The notes below the pieces were generated by a model. That model did no database searches and was not told the origin of the DNA. It was given only the letters and a program-made list of their open reading frames with translations. Of a DNA stretch of 64,000 bases, positions 10,741 to 22,540 are shown in pieces. The position numbers and the translations under genes were made by a program. The stretch is from Eremomyces bilateralis CBS 781.70. Lineage: Eukaryota > Ascomycota > Dothideomycetes > Eremomycetales > Eremomycetaceae. Each line of letters begins with the position of its first letter. Position 1 is the stretch's first letter. The stretch covers positions 1,076,524 to 1,140,523 of the forward strand of contig NW_022985070.1 in assembly GCF_010015585.1 (NCBI RefSeq), read 5' to 3'.

Positions 10741-13700
10741 GGGAGGCGGCGTTTTCGACGGAGGTGATCGCTACGTGATGTGAGAGCGTGATATGGTCGA
10801 GGATGCGATCGGAACTGTAGAGGCTTGATTTAAGGAAAGTGAGTTCGATATTGTGACAAGGTCGGCAAGTCAGAGGTGGAATTAATGGAAGCCGCGAGAG
10901 GCCAGTGGAGGGCAAGGGAATCGAACGGACGTGAAGGTGTGGATGGGAGAGAGGTATCGCAGCTCTCAGGACATTTTCATCAATGGGAAGTCTTTACAGT
11001 ACTGTAGGGCAGGCGTTTGTTGACGATTTCGATCCCATTCTTTTCCCATGGGCAAAACACCCGCGTGAATGTCTCAATGTCGCGGCCTGGTGGATTGAGT
11101 GATGGACCCAATGGCTCGGCCAGGCTCATGCAAGGAGCTGGCGTGGGAAAGCCTGTGTACCTCCAAACTTGTCCAATGGAATTGTGTGTCTTCGGGCCCT
11201 CACAATGCTAGATGTGAAGTATCGGTATGTGAAATATGTCCCGTGCCTGACGTCGGGCAGGTGCAACAATAGAGGGGGAGGAGTTTGGCTCCGGTCGGTG
11301 CTTGCACGTTTCCGCAAGGTCCGAAGTAGGTCGTGGTGGTCGTATGTGGTGGTGAAAGGTGGAGAGATGAATTCGACTTGCAGTCCAACGGGAGATGCGG
11401 ATATCGGCTGACGACCGCAAGCGGAAGCAGTCGGTTTGAGGCAAGCGGGCAGCCTGAATACCACCTGAGGATCGATGACCGGTGGAGAACTGGAGATTCT
11501 GAGCTGTAATCCGTGGGACGCTCGATTGTGAGAGTTCAGTTCGAGGAGATTCAGATTTGGGAGCCAGTGAAAGCGGGATTCAGGGTCGAACAGGTGGTGG
11601 TCGGAATGATTCCAATATTGAATGGACGGGATTGATCGGCAGTGAAGGGATAGTGACGATGATGCCTCCTTTCGCTCGTGGACTCCAGCGTCTTTGACGG
11701 TACAGACACGGTATAAGTCCGCCTGAGGGTCATCAATCGAGTTGGGTCTTGCTGGTCAAACCCGCAAACGTTCGTTCCTGGACTACGACGTTGCACATTA
11801 TTATGATTAAGAGAGGTCGGATTGTTCGGTTCGATCGGGAATGACAAACACTAAGGCAATCGAGTGTTCACACAGGCAAGTAATTAAGAAGGAAGCGAAG
11901 AGAGGAAGGATGAAGGAAATCAAGGAATGTGTGCGGTCCGAAGGCATTGCTCATGCTCGAGAAATGGGCCGGGTAGACGAGTGGGATGGCAATAATAAGA
12001 CGATACGCCATCCAAACCATTGCAGTGAGTCGATGACCTAGACCGGGTGGTGGAGGGCGTGGAGCCCAAGCCGCAATCAGCAATGGACACAGGAAGTCCT
12101 CCGTACCATAACCTTAGTGTTAATCCAAGTCGGTATCCAAGGAAACCCCCCCTCCACTGTCCAGGTTGTATCTGGTCAGTGGTGGTCTGGTGGAGCGGTG
12201 GCAGAGAGGGAGAGACGCAGCACAGCAGCGAGGCTAACGTCCAAGCCCGCCAAAGAATGGATCAGGATTCAGCAGACAGCATGTCATCCGTGATCCGTCT
12301 CTAAACAGAAACGAGACCATTATCAAGACAGATGACATGGGTTTCGCGGTTCGCCAAATGCTGGGCCGCGGATTGGAGGGCCCCCATGTCCCCCTAAGTT
12401 AAGCCGAATGAAAGGGCGGCTGTCCTGGTAAGTCGTATGGATCAAAGCCCAAAGGATCAATGGATCATGGCATCAGACATGGGACCTTCCGGCCGTCGAC
12501 CACTGACAGCTTCGGCACAAATGGACAATCATCTTTCATCAATCATCACACACTGGCGTCTGGCAGTCTGGGACGGCTTGTTCGCCTTGCCTCGTGCAGT
12601 CTTAGGCACGCTTTGTTGATCTTTTGACGAAGCTAAGGGCCGACCATCAGATTACAGAGGGGGAAACTTTGAGGAGTTTTCCCGCCTGTCAGTTTGAGTT
12701 ACGATACTCCGTATCCCGTCCCCACCAAGCACGGTACGCGCAGCCTGCGTACCCAGTGGGCCAGCGGGCATAACTGGTAAGTGGTAGGTCCGTAGGTGGG
12801 GGGGGAGACTAGGAGTTGTGCCCTTGACTTGCTTCATGCTTGGACGCCAACGCCAACGCCTGCCAAACGCCGCAAAGCCCCAGCTTTCCATTAAATCCAT
12901 CCATGGTCCATACCTTCTGCTGCACGCGTTCCGGGGGGTCTAGTTTCATTTTAGACGGAAGGCTCGGGAAATGCGAAAGGTGAGGCACACGGGATACAGA
13001 CGATACAGTAATACCCAGGGGGCCAAGAGTCCTGGAATCAAATCTCTCTCGTGTTGGGTTTGGCTTTCTGATAGTGGTAGGATCAACGAATAGGCGGAAA
13101 ATACGTAGTACGTTAGGAATCAGGGGATGAAAGCGGCCGTGGTAAGAGACATAAACCGCTTGGATTCTTGGAGGCTTGGGAATGGCCTCAGCACCCATAC
13201 ATCGGGAATTCGGAATGTACTGACGATGATCTTGGGCCACTTTACTTCGGGGGCGACATTTCTGTGGTACGCCCCGGTGGCCGGAAACGCCTGATTTTGC
13301 GTTGATGCTGGGGTCACCCACTGACTCTCTCTTGATTCCAGGATAGCCAAAGGCAAAAGGCAAACTACAAAACTCTTCATCGGCTTTTTTTGCTAAATTA
13401 TAGATTTTTTTAGGATCCGCTGGACCTCAGTCACTCAGCCGAGTGTGCTTCCGGTGGTCTTGAGCCTAGCCTCCACCAATCCGCCCGCGTCCACTTTGGC
13501 AGTTGCAATTTCTTCACTCTTCGCAGTCATCCAGCCTCATGCATCGCCTCCAGCCGGGACTTCTGACGATGGCTGGGTCCACTAGATCCCAGTAGCCTGA
13601 GGTCAGCATGGGTGACGACGACTGGCGAGTGACGCCCATTTGGCTGACACAGTTGACCTTCCATTCTGAGTTTGAGACCAGTCCCCAACAGACTGTATAT

Positions 13701-16700
13701 TTCGTACCCTGCCTGAACATAATGTAGAACACTGTACATTCAACACCGTACAGAGTGTACACGTATCCGGAACCTAGAATAGACATTCCCCATAGTGAAG
13801 TGGTTGCGTGCTCGAGCATCACTACTATTTAAAATTTAATGTATGGGTGATGGTGCCGTAAACGGTAAATCGGTATTAATTGCAACCCCTTGCCTCCCCC
13901 TTCATACGAGACATCTACAATGTGGAATCCTCGGTGTCCTGTATGTGATATGCCAGAATGTATCATACATATTTGCTGCTGGTCAGTTTTGCAAATTGCC
14001 ATGATCTTCCTTTCGGTACAGGGACAGGCGTAGGTAAGTCCGTTCGGTAGGAGGGCTGTACTATTACTAGGCGGTAGGATTGTAAGAACGAAATATTGCA
14101 GATACACCTAGCCGCCATTGGTCAGCTTTGCGGATCGCGTACTATTTGGATGGTATGCCCGATGCCGTACGCGGTATTAGAGGAGACTGGAGACACGCGG
14201 TTGCCTGAGACAACCGATCTTTGGAATTTGGCGAGTTCAACTGGATCATCATTGATCATTCATCAAGTCACTGGTTTACTGTGGATTTCTGTATGGGTTG
14301 TTAATAGTAGTTTCAGGCCAAGGCTGAACTTTTGGGTCTCAGACTGTCAATCGTTGGTTCAAGCCATCAGGGCTATTTGATACTCGGCTGCTTGCGGGCT
14401 GAGAGCAGCTGCAATTTGGAACTGGGAACTTGGAAGACAGCCCGAACCCTGCAGCAGTGTCTCCACGCCGTCATCGCTCATCACTCGTTGGGGAGATTGG
14501 CAGATGCCTCTTGACTACCAAACACTATGATTCTCGTATCTACAGGGCGATGTCGACAGATGATCACACCGCTCGAGGAAGCATGATGTTTAGCAGAGTT
14601 CATCACCATTCCTTCGCCTTTCCCTCCTCCCCTTTCGTTGTGAGTTTGGGTGGATGAGGTTAGGGAGATATATCGTTGGTTCACAACGGTGAACCGTACT
14701 CTCACATTTCATTGGGAATATAAGTTTAGTATCATGACCTCAGACCGAGGAGCCGATTCCACAACAACTATGCATCGGCGTATATCTCTTATGGAGGTTA
14801 GCTGTTACAGCCATACACCAATCAATATTCCTCGCTTTCAAAGTCTAACTGCGGGGGAATAACCAGGTTCACAATGGCTCAACATCAAAAAGCAAACATT
14901 TGCCTATTCGCGCGACATCCGTGTCGTTCGCTATACTGATTGGTCATTACTCACGACGTACCGTAATTCCAAAGGCTTGACGCCTGAGGGTGTGCTCCTC
15001 GGTCCGCCATTTCCTCCTTTCCTAGCGTTGGCCCTGGTCGGAGCACGCCAGCTGCCAATGCACTCCCGGTAGGGGAGGTCTCAAGGTAGGATGATAGGAC
15101 ATGATTGAGCTAAGCGGTCTGCCTGTCTTGCTGCGTGTGCTCTACTAGACCAAGGGCAAGTCGGTTTAGCAGCCTATTGGGAGCATCTTGGGTAGATCGA
15201 TGTATTTGCAATAGAGAGCAGTTTTGCCATACCGAGGAAACATCTCGATGGTCCATATTCGGAACTTCCCTGATATGAACGCTAACCCCTAAAGCATCAC
15301 GATTTCGGAGTTATGGACAACGCAAATGAAACCTCGGATTGGCATGGCTGCCTAAGTCCCTAGCAGTCTGCCGCCTACGAACAATACTTACATGTAGGCA
15401 ACTTTTGAGATATTAGTCGCCGATGAAACAGGTCATTCACCATGGCCATCCTATTAGTGCGAAACAAAGTCGTAATGCACCAGTGTCTAATCCAAAATGG
15501 CACTTTAATGCTTTGGCAGTGATCCGCATTCCTACCACATATTGTGTCATCGTGTGTGTTCTGTTCTTCGCGCCTTGTTCCATAAATGATACACACCACT
15601 CAAATCTTTGAATCCTGGGAGTTTGTCTCCAATGGCGTTTTCAAGTTGGAAGCATTCCCGCGCCCCTCAGTCGTTAATCATAAGTGTCAAGCGTCGATGG
15701 AACGCCTCCTCGGGTCGGGAACTGCCTGCAGACTAGGACGCCCCAGACGCCCGACGACGCTTGGCTGCTGGATCACGAAGTTGCAACTTGCAAGGACTCC
15801 CAAGAATCCGAACAGGCACAACAGTGTGCAGAAGTATATTGGTGATCGTTGGTATCGTTCGGATTCTATTGGAGGAAGTAGGCGAGCCTTCCGTGGCTTG
15901 AAACTTGAAAGCCGAGTTGACAAAGCGGGCAAGGGCAGGGAAAATAGCAACGTTAATGATCAACCGAAACGAGGGGAGAAGCTAGAAAGTCTGACGGCTA
16001 AAGGTGAATGCAGAATGGCATATTCCGTCTTGCGATCGGTAACGAATGTCAATGTGGCACCAAATGCCCGAATACGGGAATCAACTGGATGCAATGCATT
16101 GAGTGGATCGGTGGCCGGATTCTGTTTGTCTCAGGTTCTTTCATGTTTTGCCAGGCTCGATCACCGAATGACTGAACTGGTTCCATCGTGTTCATTGATC
16201 CATCGGATGACCCAGGCATTCTTTCACGCAAGCTGCAGACGGTATGTGAGTCGGTTGAAGCCACTCGAAGCCCATGTGCATCCTGCTCCATTCGTCGAGG
16301 TACCTGGTCGCTTTGTGCGTTGTCGGACTCTCCACATGGGTCAGGAATGAAAGTTTGTCAATCCGAAGTCGTCCATGTCACTCCGCGGTTTCGCATGTCA
16401 CGTCGAGTAAACTTTCGGTACTTACTATGGATTCCTTCGTCCAAAGTACAGTCCCATCATGATATCATGTAGCATGACAGGGGACAGTATCGCCCCCAAG
16501 TCATGAGAGTAGATATCGGCATCCGAAGCTGAGCATTAAGTACCCTGCTGTACTGGTTTTGTAGTCCTTGGGGGACAGTGGACTGGGGTAATTAAAGGCA
16601 AAACACTGGAAGCAAAAGCCTGCATGGTCCGTATCTGAGGGAGTAGGTTGGTCGAGAAAGAAGACTGTTCATGGCAGTCGACAGACGATCAGGAAACATG

Positions 16701-17968
16701 CATTCGCCAAAGTTTCGGTATCACAAGAATTTCAGTGCCAAGTTCCAGTCCGAATCGCGTTACGCGTCTCACACAGCCGCGTCGGGCGTCCCCTTACTAC
16801 TCACGTTGAGACTTGAGGGCCAGCAAAATTTATTTCATTGGTACTAAGTTGTATCAGGATTTCTCCGTACGGCGCCTGTCGTTCCGCCCACAATCGGTCA
16901 ATCCCAAGGGTTGATATTCGTCCTCCCAAGCCGTCCTTTGTAATGATACGGTAATCATCACTTCCGTCTTCGGTCCACATGCCTCCTCATGATACATCAT
17001 GATCGACCTGTGCCCCAGGGCGTGTCCCCCCTAGGCGCAGAGGGCTTGATAACTCCTGACAACCCCCAGTCAAGTACTTGTGAACGTGGTCGAAGGGTTA
17101 GGATTCATATTGCAGCCGGTTTGGCTCAGCTCCTTTGTGTAACACGGCAACACATGACAGAACCGCAAGTCCACTTGCGGTTGCAAACCGACAACCCGTG
17201 GAAAGCAACCTGTAGGCAATACAAGCATCCCTTGTCCAACCTGGTCCTGAGGAATCCGGCGTCTGAATGTGAAGGAGGGCGTTCGTTCAACCTGAGGAAG
17301 ATTGGATCTTCTTGAGCACACGGACAACCTCTGCATCTGCATGAATCTATCGATTGGAATCGTTGCGACACATTCACAACGCACTCCATACTGGGTACAC
17401 CAGTGCTAAGCCGAACAGAATGGCAACATGAGCAAATACGGGGGGTCGCAGGCTACTCTATGCGAGGCCATTCGACATGAAAATGATATTGAAAGCAGGC
17501 TAGCGAAATCGCATGATTCCATATTCTACAGACAATACTCTCAACGTACGGCTATTATTATTCCACCAGGCCATGGACCTGAACTCTCTTGATGTGGGGT
17601 TTATGAGCGGTGAGGGCTTGCACTTGTCGCTTTGCTCATGCGCCAGGAACTACCCCTTAGGCGTATATTCACGCCTTTCTATGCTATATGTAATCTCCAC
17701 TGCATTTCAAACATCGTTCTTCATGTACCTGTCCCTGTTTTATGTTATAGTCATCTTCGTTGTCCTCCAAAAGTCAACCTGTCCGCATCTACCATCCCTA
17801 CTGACCGGCTGTTTTATATACTCCGCAGGCGCTGTAAGATATCACCCGTAGGCTCAAAAGCTACTCGAATTTCAATTGCAAATACAGTAGCTCTCACGTA
17901 TTGGGGAAGTAAATTGAATATGATGGAGCGGCTGTTCAGCTCCACTGCTGCTTTGAGACCTTTGAGTG
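10741..17968. other. Gene-poor 7.2-kb interval
   Basis: No open frame here has a recognisable domain, convincing exon chain or family resemblance on either strand. The longest (254 aa at 15586-16350 plus) has irregular composition and looks like chance. Base composition is unremarkable, with no long tandem array, terminal repeats or transposase-like frame visible. It may hold non-coding transcripts or long UTRs. Confidence 0.45.
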
Positions 17969-18856
17969 TTAAGTGAACTCCAAGGCCGGACAGGTTCTAG
18001 TCCTCCGCCGTCGCTGGAACAATCCTTCCAAGATATCTTCTCCTCGCGCGTGCCGATCCAGTCGCAGCTGGCTTTTCAATTGCTCGAGCATCCCTAACAC
18101 CCCGGGATCCGCCAGATCCAAGTAGCTCCAGCTACGATGGTTCGGGTGCGGGCACTGTGTTCGAACCTCCGCGGTGACATCGAATGTCTGTCCCTGTGGA
18201 CATGAATGCTGGCAGATTCTCCTGCAGGACCAGCGCCTGTGACGGTTGCCGAAGTAGATATACGATAGCTCCGCGACCGACGGGCCGGGGAATATGACTG
18301 CTCGAGGAGTTCGGCCCTGACGTTTGCGGGCGTGTGCCTCTGGATCGGTGTTGTGCGAGCACTCGCTATCTGCGTCGCTGTCGCTGTCGTTGCCAAGCTT
18401 TTGAATATCTTCTTCGGGGAAATGTGCTAGAACTTCGTCCAGGGATAGCAGATCCCCTTCCTCCAGACTTTCCATTTCGGACCTGGTAATGGGATTCAGC
18501 TGCAAGGCATCGACCCCAGGTACCGCTGGCACTGGGCTTGCTCCCTGAAACACGATTCCTGGACTACTATCTCGTACTAATACCTGCCTCCTTAGGGTTC
18601 CTGGTCCAGCCTCCTCTTCGGCGAGAAATCCCTCGATCGTTTCCATCGGATCTGTCAAGATACCAGAGGCGAGGAATGTCGCAAGGTTGGCGGTTCTCTG
18701 GCGGCTCGGGGCGTCCCTCATGATCACGTCTGGGATTTCCGGAGTGCGTGCTGGAGAAACTGCGGTGCGTTCGGACTCTGTATCATCGTCACCTTCCCGG
18801 CTGCTTCGGGGCCAGGAGGAGTTTGCAGCGGGCTGGGGACGCTGGTCGTTGCTCAT
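17969..18856 (-). CDS. Hypothetical acidic protein with C-terminal Cys/His cluster
   Basis: Single-exon frame of 295 aa that I do not recognise. The first ~170 residues are acidic and Ser/Pro-rich, with SLEEGDLLSLDEVLAHFPEE and NDSDSDADSECS. A basic stretch (HARKRQGRTPRAV) follows. The C-terminal part has CRRICQHSCPQGQTF and TQCPHPNHRSW, which could bind a metal. No signal peptide or membrane segment is visible. The consistent composition and good start context support a real gene; function is unknown. Confidence 0.55.
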   Translation of the reverse strand: MSNDQRPQPAANSSWPRSSREGDDDTESERTAVSPARTPEIPDVIMRDAPSRQRTANLATFLASGILTDPMETIEGFLAEEEAGPGTLRRQVLVRDSSPGIVFQGASPVPAVPGVDALQLNPITRSEMESLEEGDLLSLDEVLAHFPEEDIQKLGNDSDSDADSECSHNTDPEAHARKRQGRTPRAVIFPGPSVAELSYIYFGNRHRRWSCRRICQHSCPQGQTFDVTAEVRTQCPHPNHRSWSYLDLADPGVLGMLEQLKSQLRLDRHARGEDILEGLFQRRRRTRTCPALEFT

Positions 18857-19315
18857 GGCTAGTGATTTGCTCGTGCTGTATGTTCGGAACTCTCTGCTCG
18901 ATGTAGAGGTGGATGAAGCTTCTTATAGCTTGGCCTATGCTGTCACCAGAGACCACTGTCATACTATTAGTCGATGGGGACGCCTTCACCAGAGCTCTTA
19001 ACATGGTGGCCATGACAACCCCTCCATGCTCTCTTGCTCACCGGATCCGCTCGTGGCTATCCCTCCTGAATAGCGTCCGAAGAGCCAGTGGCTTGGATAG
19101 GATATGCGAATGATTCACCACGCAAGACAGAAAGCAAACCAGTGGGGTTTTCGATCACTGCATCGGAACGTGAGCAGGGTATAATGAATACCCTTTCGAT
19201 TATTTCCACGCTATAGTCTTGCGTTGCTAGAATTAGTACAGGTTCTTGAATGCGGCCATGCCGTGGTAAGAAGATGTGCCGGAACTAAATCCAATTCCAA
19301 AGTCAATCTAGAACG
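18857..19315. other. Intergenic
   Basis: Between the hypothetical gene and the 3' end of the hydrolase-like gene. I see no feature. Confidence 0.5.
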
Positions 19316-22142
19316 TCAAAGCTTGCTCCGAACGACTTCGAGCCTAAACTTCACATCTTTCAGTTGCTTGGTGGTCGGCTTCCAACTCTCAAACAGCTCC
19401 AGCAGCTCCTGGACCTCCGCTCGCAGCTCCTTTCTCACAAACTCCTCTTCCAGCAACCCCCTCATCGCCCAGGGCAAGAAATACGGATTCTGGGTCGTGA
19501 ATCCTCCCGTAACTCCACTGGTGGTTGTGGTAGACGTCAAGTTGGCTTCATAGATCTCGACTACGGCTCGAGGCGCCTCGCCGATGGCCACGATGGGCTT
19601 TTCCTCTTTGACTTTGGGGGCCAAACGCGCCGGAGAAAGGCCGGACAGAGCCCCGGCCGAGATGGATGCCAGGTTCGTCGTTTCGAGGGCGCATTGAACG
19701 GAGAGGAAATACACTTCTCCTTCGTCGTAGATTCGTGAGTGCCCTTCGCCCATGTACAGGGAGCCAGCGAGGGCGGGTGACAGTTCGCGGATGAGGCCGT
19801 GATCAGGAATGCCGAGATTCCGTAGCTTCAATACGAATCCCACGAGACGGGTAAGGCTAAAGGCAACATCAGCACTAGTACTCGAGGGTTCGGCTCGTGG
19901 AACTTACAAATCCGGCGCGTGAATCCGGCCGTCGACGAAAACCGCGCGGAAGATATATGGGTGAGCTATGTTCGAGAACGTGGAGGACTGCATGGCTATG
20001 AGCGGTCGATATACGGAGACTGATTGTGGAACGTACCTCTAAAGACACCAGCTGGTCATCGATGCTGCCAATGTAAACGACTCGGACGCCGGCTTTGACA
20101 ACGACCTCTAACGCTTCTCTATACGCCTTGCTCATTTTGCTATCATTCCTAGTGAATTCGAATAATTCGAACGCCGCACCCCCCAATATCCGGCTTTTGT
20201 ACTCGGGAAATGGGCCAAGGTTTACGCCAGCCATAGCGCAGATTCCAATCCGCGCATTGGGGTGGATGCAGCCAAATTGAATGAGTTTCGAGATCAACAT
20301 AATCCCGACCGGAACCCCCTGTGAATGGCATGCCAGGAGGATGAAATCGGCGCTCTTAATGTGCTCGATCCAGTTCAGGAGTAGGTTCCAAAGGGTGGCC
20401 ACCCGATCCGACACCATGCCTTCGCCTTCCAACGCGACCTTTTCGATATCACAGGTATATCCGCGAGCATCGACCCACCGCTCAATCGCCGCGGCGGCGT
20501 GATTTGCGAATCGTATCGAAGTCCCTGTCGGCTGCCCGATGACGCCGTTGAGGAAGGCGGCGGGAAACCAGCCATGCACACCGATGGCAAGGGCTTTCTT
20601 GATGTGAGGAGGGTTGGGGTTAATGTGAACGTGGGGTGGTATGAGACCGTCACCGAGGAAGAACTGTCGGATCTGTTGCCAATAGGAGGGGGGTGGCGTG
20701 GCGTGATATGTGCCGGAGAAATGCGGCAGCAGGAGGTTATCTCGTACGGCGCCTTGCTGCTTTCCGGATGCGGTGGCAGAGGCCGGTGTGCCTTTGCTCG
20801 CATCATCCTTTGGTCCTCTCTTACTACGCAACGTCTTCGCTGTCGACTTTGGAGGGGTTGTAGCTGGCTCTTCTTGCTCATTGAACTGAGCAGCCTCCGG
20901 ATGAGATTGGGATGGAGTATCGGCAACCGCAAGTTCGCCCACCTGCTTATGTTTCCCATTCATATTTTCCTTGCCTTCCGGCTGAGGCGTTTGCCGGGAC
21001 CAAAAAGCCCAGCCTGATGATTGCGCAGATTCCTGCTTGCTGTCCTGGGGTGGAGGAACCTCTGCTGGTGGTGCATCGGGCAAATCCTTGTCTCCACCTT
21101 CAGGTACCGATTCCAGTGGCGGCTCATCTGCCTCTGCTGGTGGAGACAGCTTCGCATTCTGCGCATTGCTCCATAATCCAAACCAGGATTTGCTTGGGGC
21201 AGAGGTGTTCACCCCCTTGCTTTGGTTGTGCGCAGCAGCGGACTTCGCTTCTTCTTCCGCACCGCCGTTGGGTTCGGCTTGCGCCGCGGGATCAAGCTTC
21301 CGTTCCTCATCAGCAGTTGGCCCAGGAAGTGGCGTCTTCTTTGAGTCCTCCAACGACGTCTCGGCTGATTTTGCTGCCAATGTCTGTGGAGCTGTGTCTC
21401 CGCTGTCCGCGTCTGGTCTTGACCACCAGCCATACCAGCTGGTCGATGTTGGGCCTTTTGTTGATTGCGACGTTGATTTCGGCTTCTGTGTTTCGTCGGA
21501 AGTTCGACCAGTCCGCTCACTTTGTGTTGGATCCTGTGTAGGATCTGGCGGTAGAGGAGGTTCAATCTCTCTGGGTACATCCTCTACGTTTCCATCTCTT
21601 GGAGGTGATGGATCTCCACTTTTATTGGATGTGATATTGAGCTTCGTCATTGAGGCTGCAACGACGTCCCCTTTACTTGTTTTCCTCGGGCTACCCTCCA
21701 TGTATTGTCGCGGGGATTTCGGTGGTGGTTGGGTGGCGGTCGACCGGCGAGTCTGCGCAGGAGGCGTGTTAGGGGAGCTGGACACTGTTTCGCGAGCGAC
21801 TTCTGTCACGGGCCGCGCTTTCGATCGCCAGCTTCCTCCGTACCAACTGCGCTGGGGCTTTACTTTCGGCTCCTTAGGTTTCGTGGTGCCATTCCTTGAG
21901 ATGGTGCTGCCGTTCTCGCCGGCTGGAAGTGATCGAGACAACGCGGGCTCCTTGACACGAGCCTCTGGATTATCTAACTGTTCCGAGCTCGCTGCAGCGG
22001 TGCTGTCTGCTTTGTTTGACACATCATCCTTCGACTTATCAACTGTGGTTGTTGAACTTCCAGCTGGAGCCTGGTCAGTCCCTTTAGACTTCTTGCGGGG
22101 TCCCATTGGTGGATGTCCCAGATAAACCAGCGCTCGCTTCAT
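19316..22142 (-). CDS. YML020W/Mil1-like alpha/beta-hydrolase-fold protein
   Basis: Exons 20037-22142, 19908-19987 and 19316-19856 (908 aa), all in phase. The N-terminal ~490 residues are low-complexity and hydrophilic, with repeated short aromatic islands such as SWYGGSWRS, SWYGWWS, SWFGLWS and GWAFWS spaced along the chain. The C-terminal half holds the conserved domain: ALAIGVHGWFPAAFLNG, then the nucleophile-like LLACHSQGVPVGIML, then GICAMAGVNLGPFPEYKS and VYIGSIDDQLVSLE. The third exon adds GIPDHGLIRELSPALAGSLY and GEGHSRIYDEGEVYF. Yeast relatives are YML020W and Mil1 (YFL034W), the latter linked to adaptor-dependent trafficking; that knowledge is recalled. Enzymatic activity is not shown. 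The repeated W/F islands could be binding motifs (inference). Confidence 0.8.
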
Positions 22143-22540
22143 GAAAATACTGCCGACGAGAGAACATGGGAAGGCTGGGTCGAGCTGCCCATGTTATGCA
22201 GAAGGCGAGAGGGAGTGTTTTAGTAGCTGTCGTGGTTAGATGCCTGTATTAGAGCTGTGCCTGAACATATCTGGTGGCTGACTGGGACCTCAAACCGATG
22301 ACATACCGAAGGCCGAATGATGCGCATGGGCCTGAGGCTGCAAGGCAAAAACAATGAAACCCTGAATCACGTGCCAACAGTCAACTTTCGGCGGACTTAA
22401 CGCACCATACGGCAGTTACATGCCACATCCGCCTAGTGGGAACTTTTCACCGATAATTCAGATCCTGCGATCCTCGAAATCCTCTGTTAAGTCTTAACGA
22501 AAGCCAACCTGCCTCTTTAAGGGGGTGACCACACGGCAAG
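22143..22540. promoter_or_regulatory. Divergent promoter region of SPB1 and the YML020W-like gene
   Basis: A 398-bp non-coding gap between two divergently transcribed genes. It must hold both promoters. No specific box is claimed. Confidence 0.5.

Noticed and set aside
12809-13363. 184-aa frame on the minus strand
   Set aside because: No recognisable domain, and the overlapping frame 13120-13380 starts with a weak signal-like sequence but shows nothing beyond it.
15586-16350. 254-aa frame on the plus strand in the gene-poor interval
   Set aside because: Irregular composition, no hydrophobic pattern, no family resemblance and no supporting exons; probably chance.
21037-22125. 362-aa frame on the plus strand
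   Set aside because: It lies wholly opposite the YML020W-like gene and mirrors its low-complexity Ser/Pro region; no domain or intron evidence of its own.
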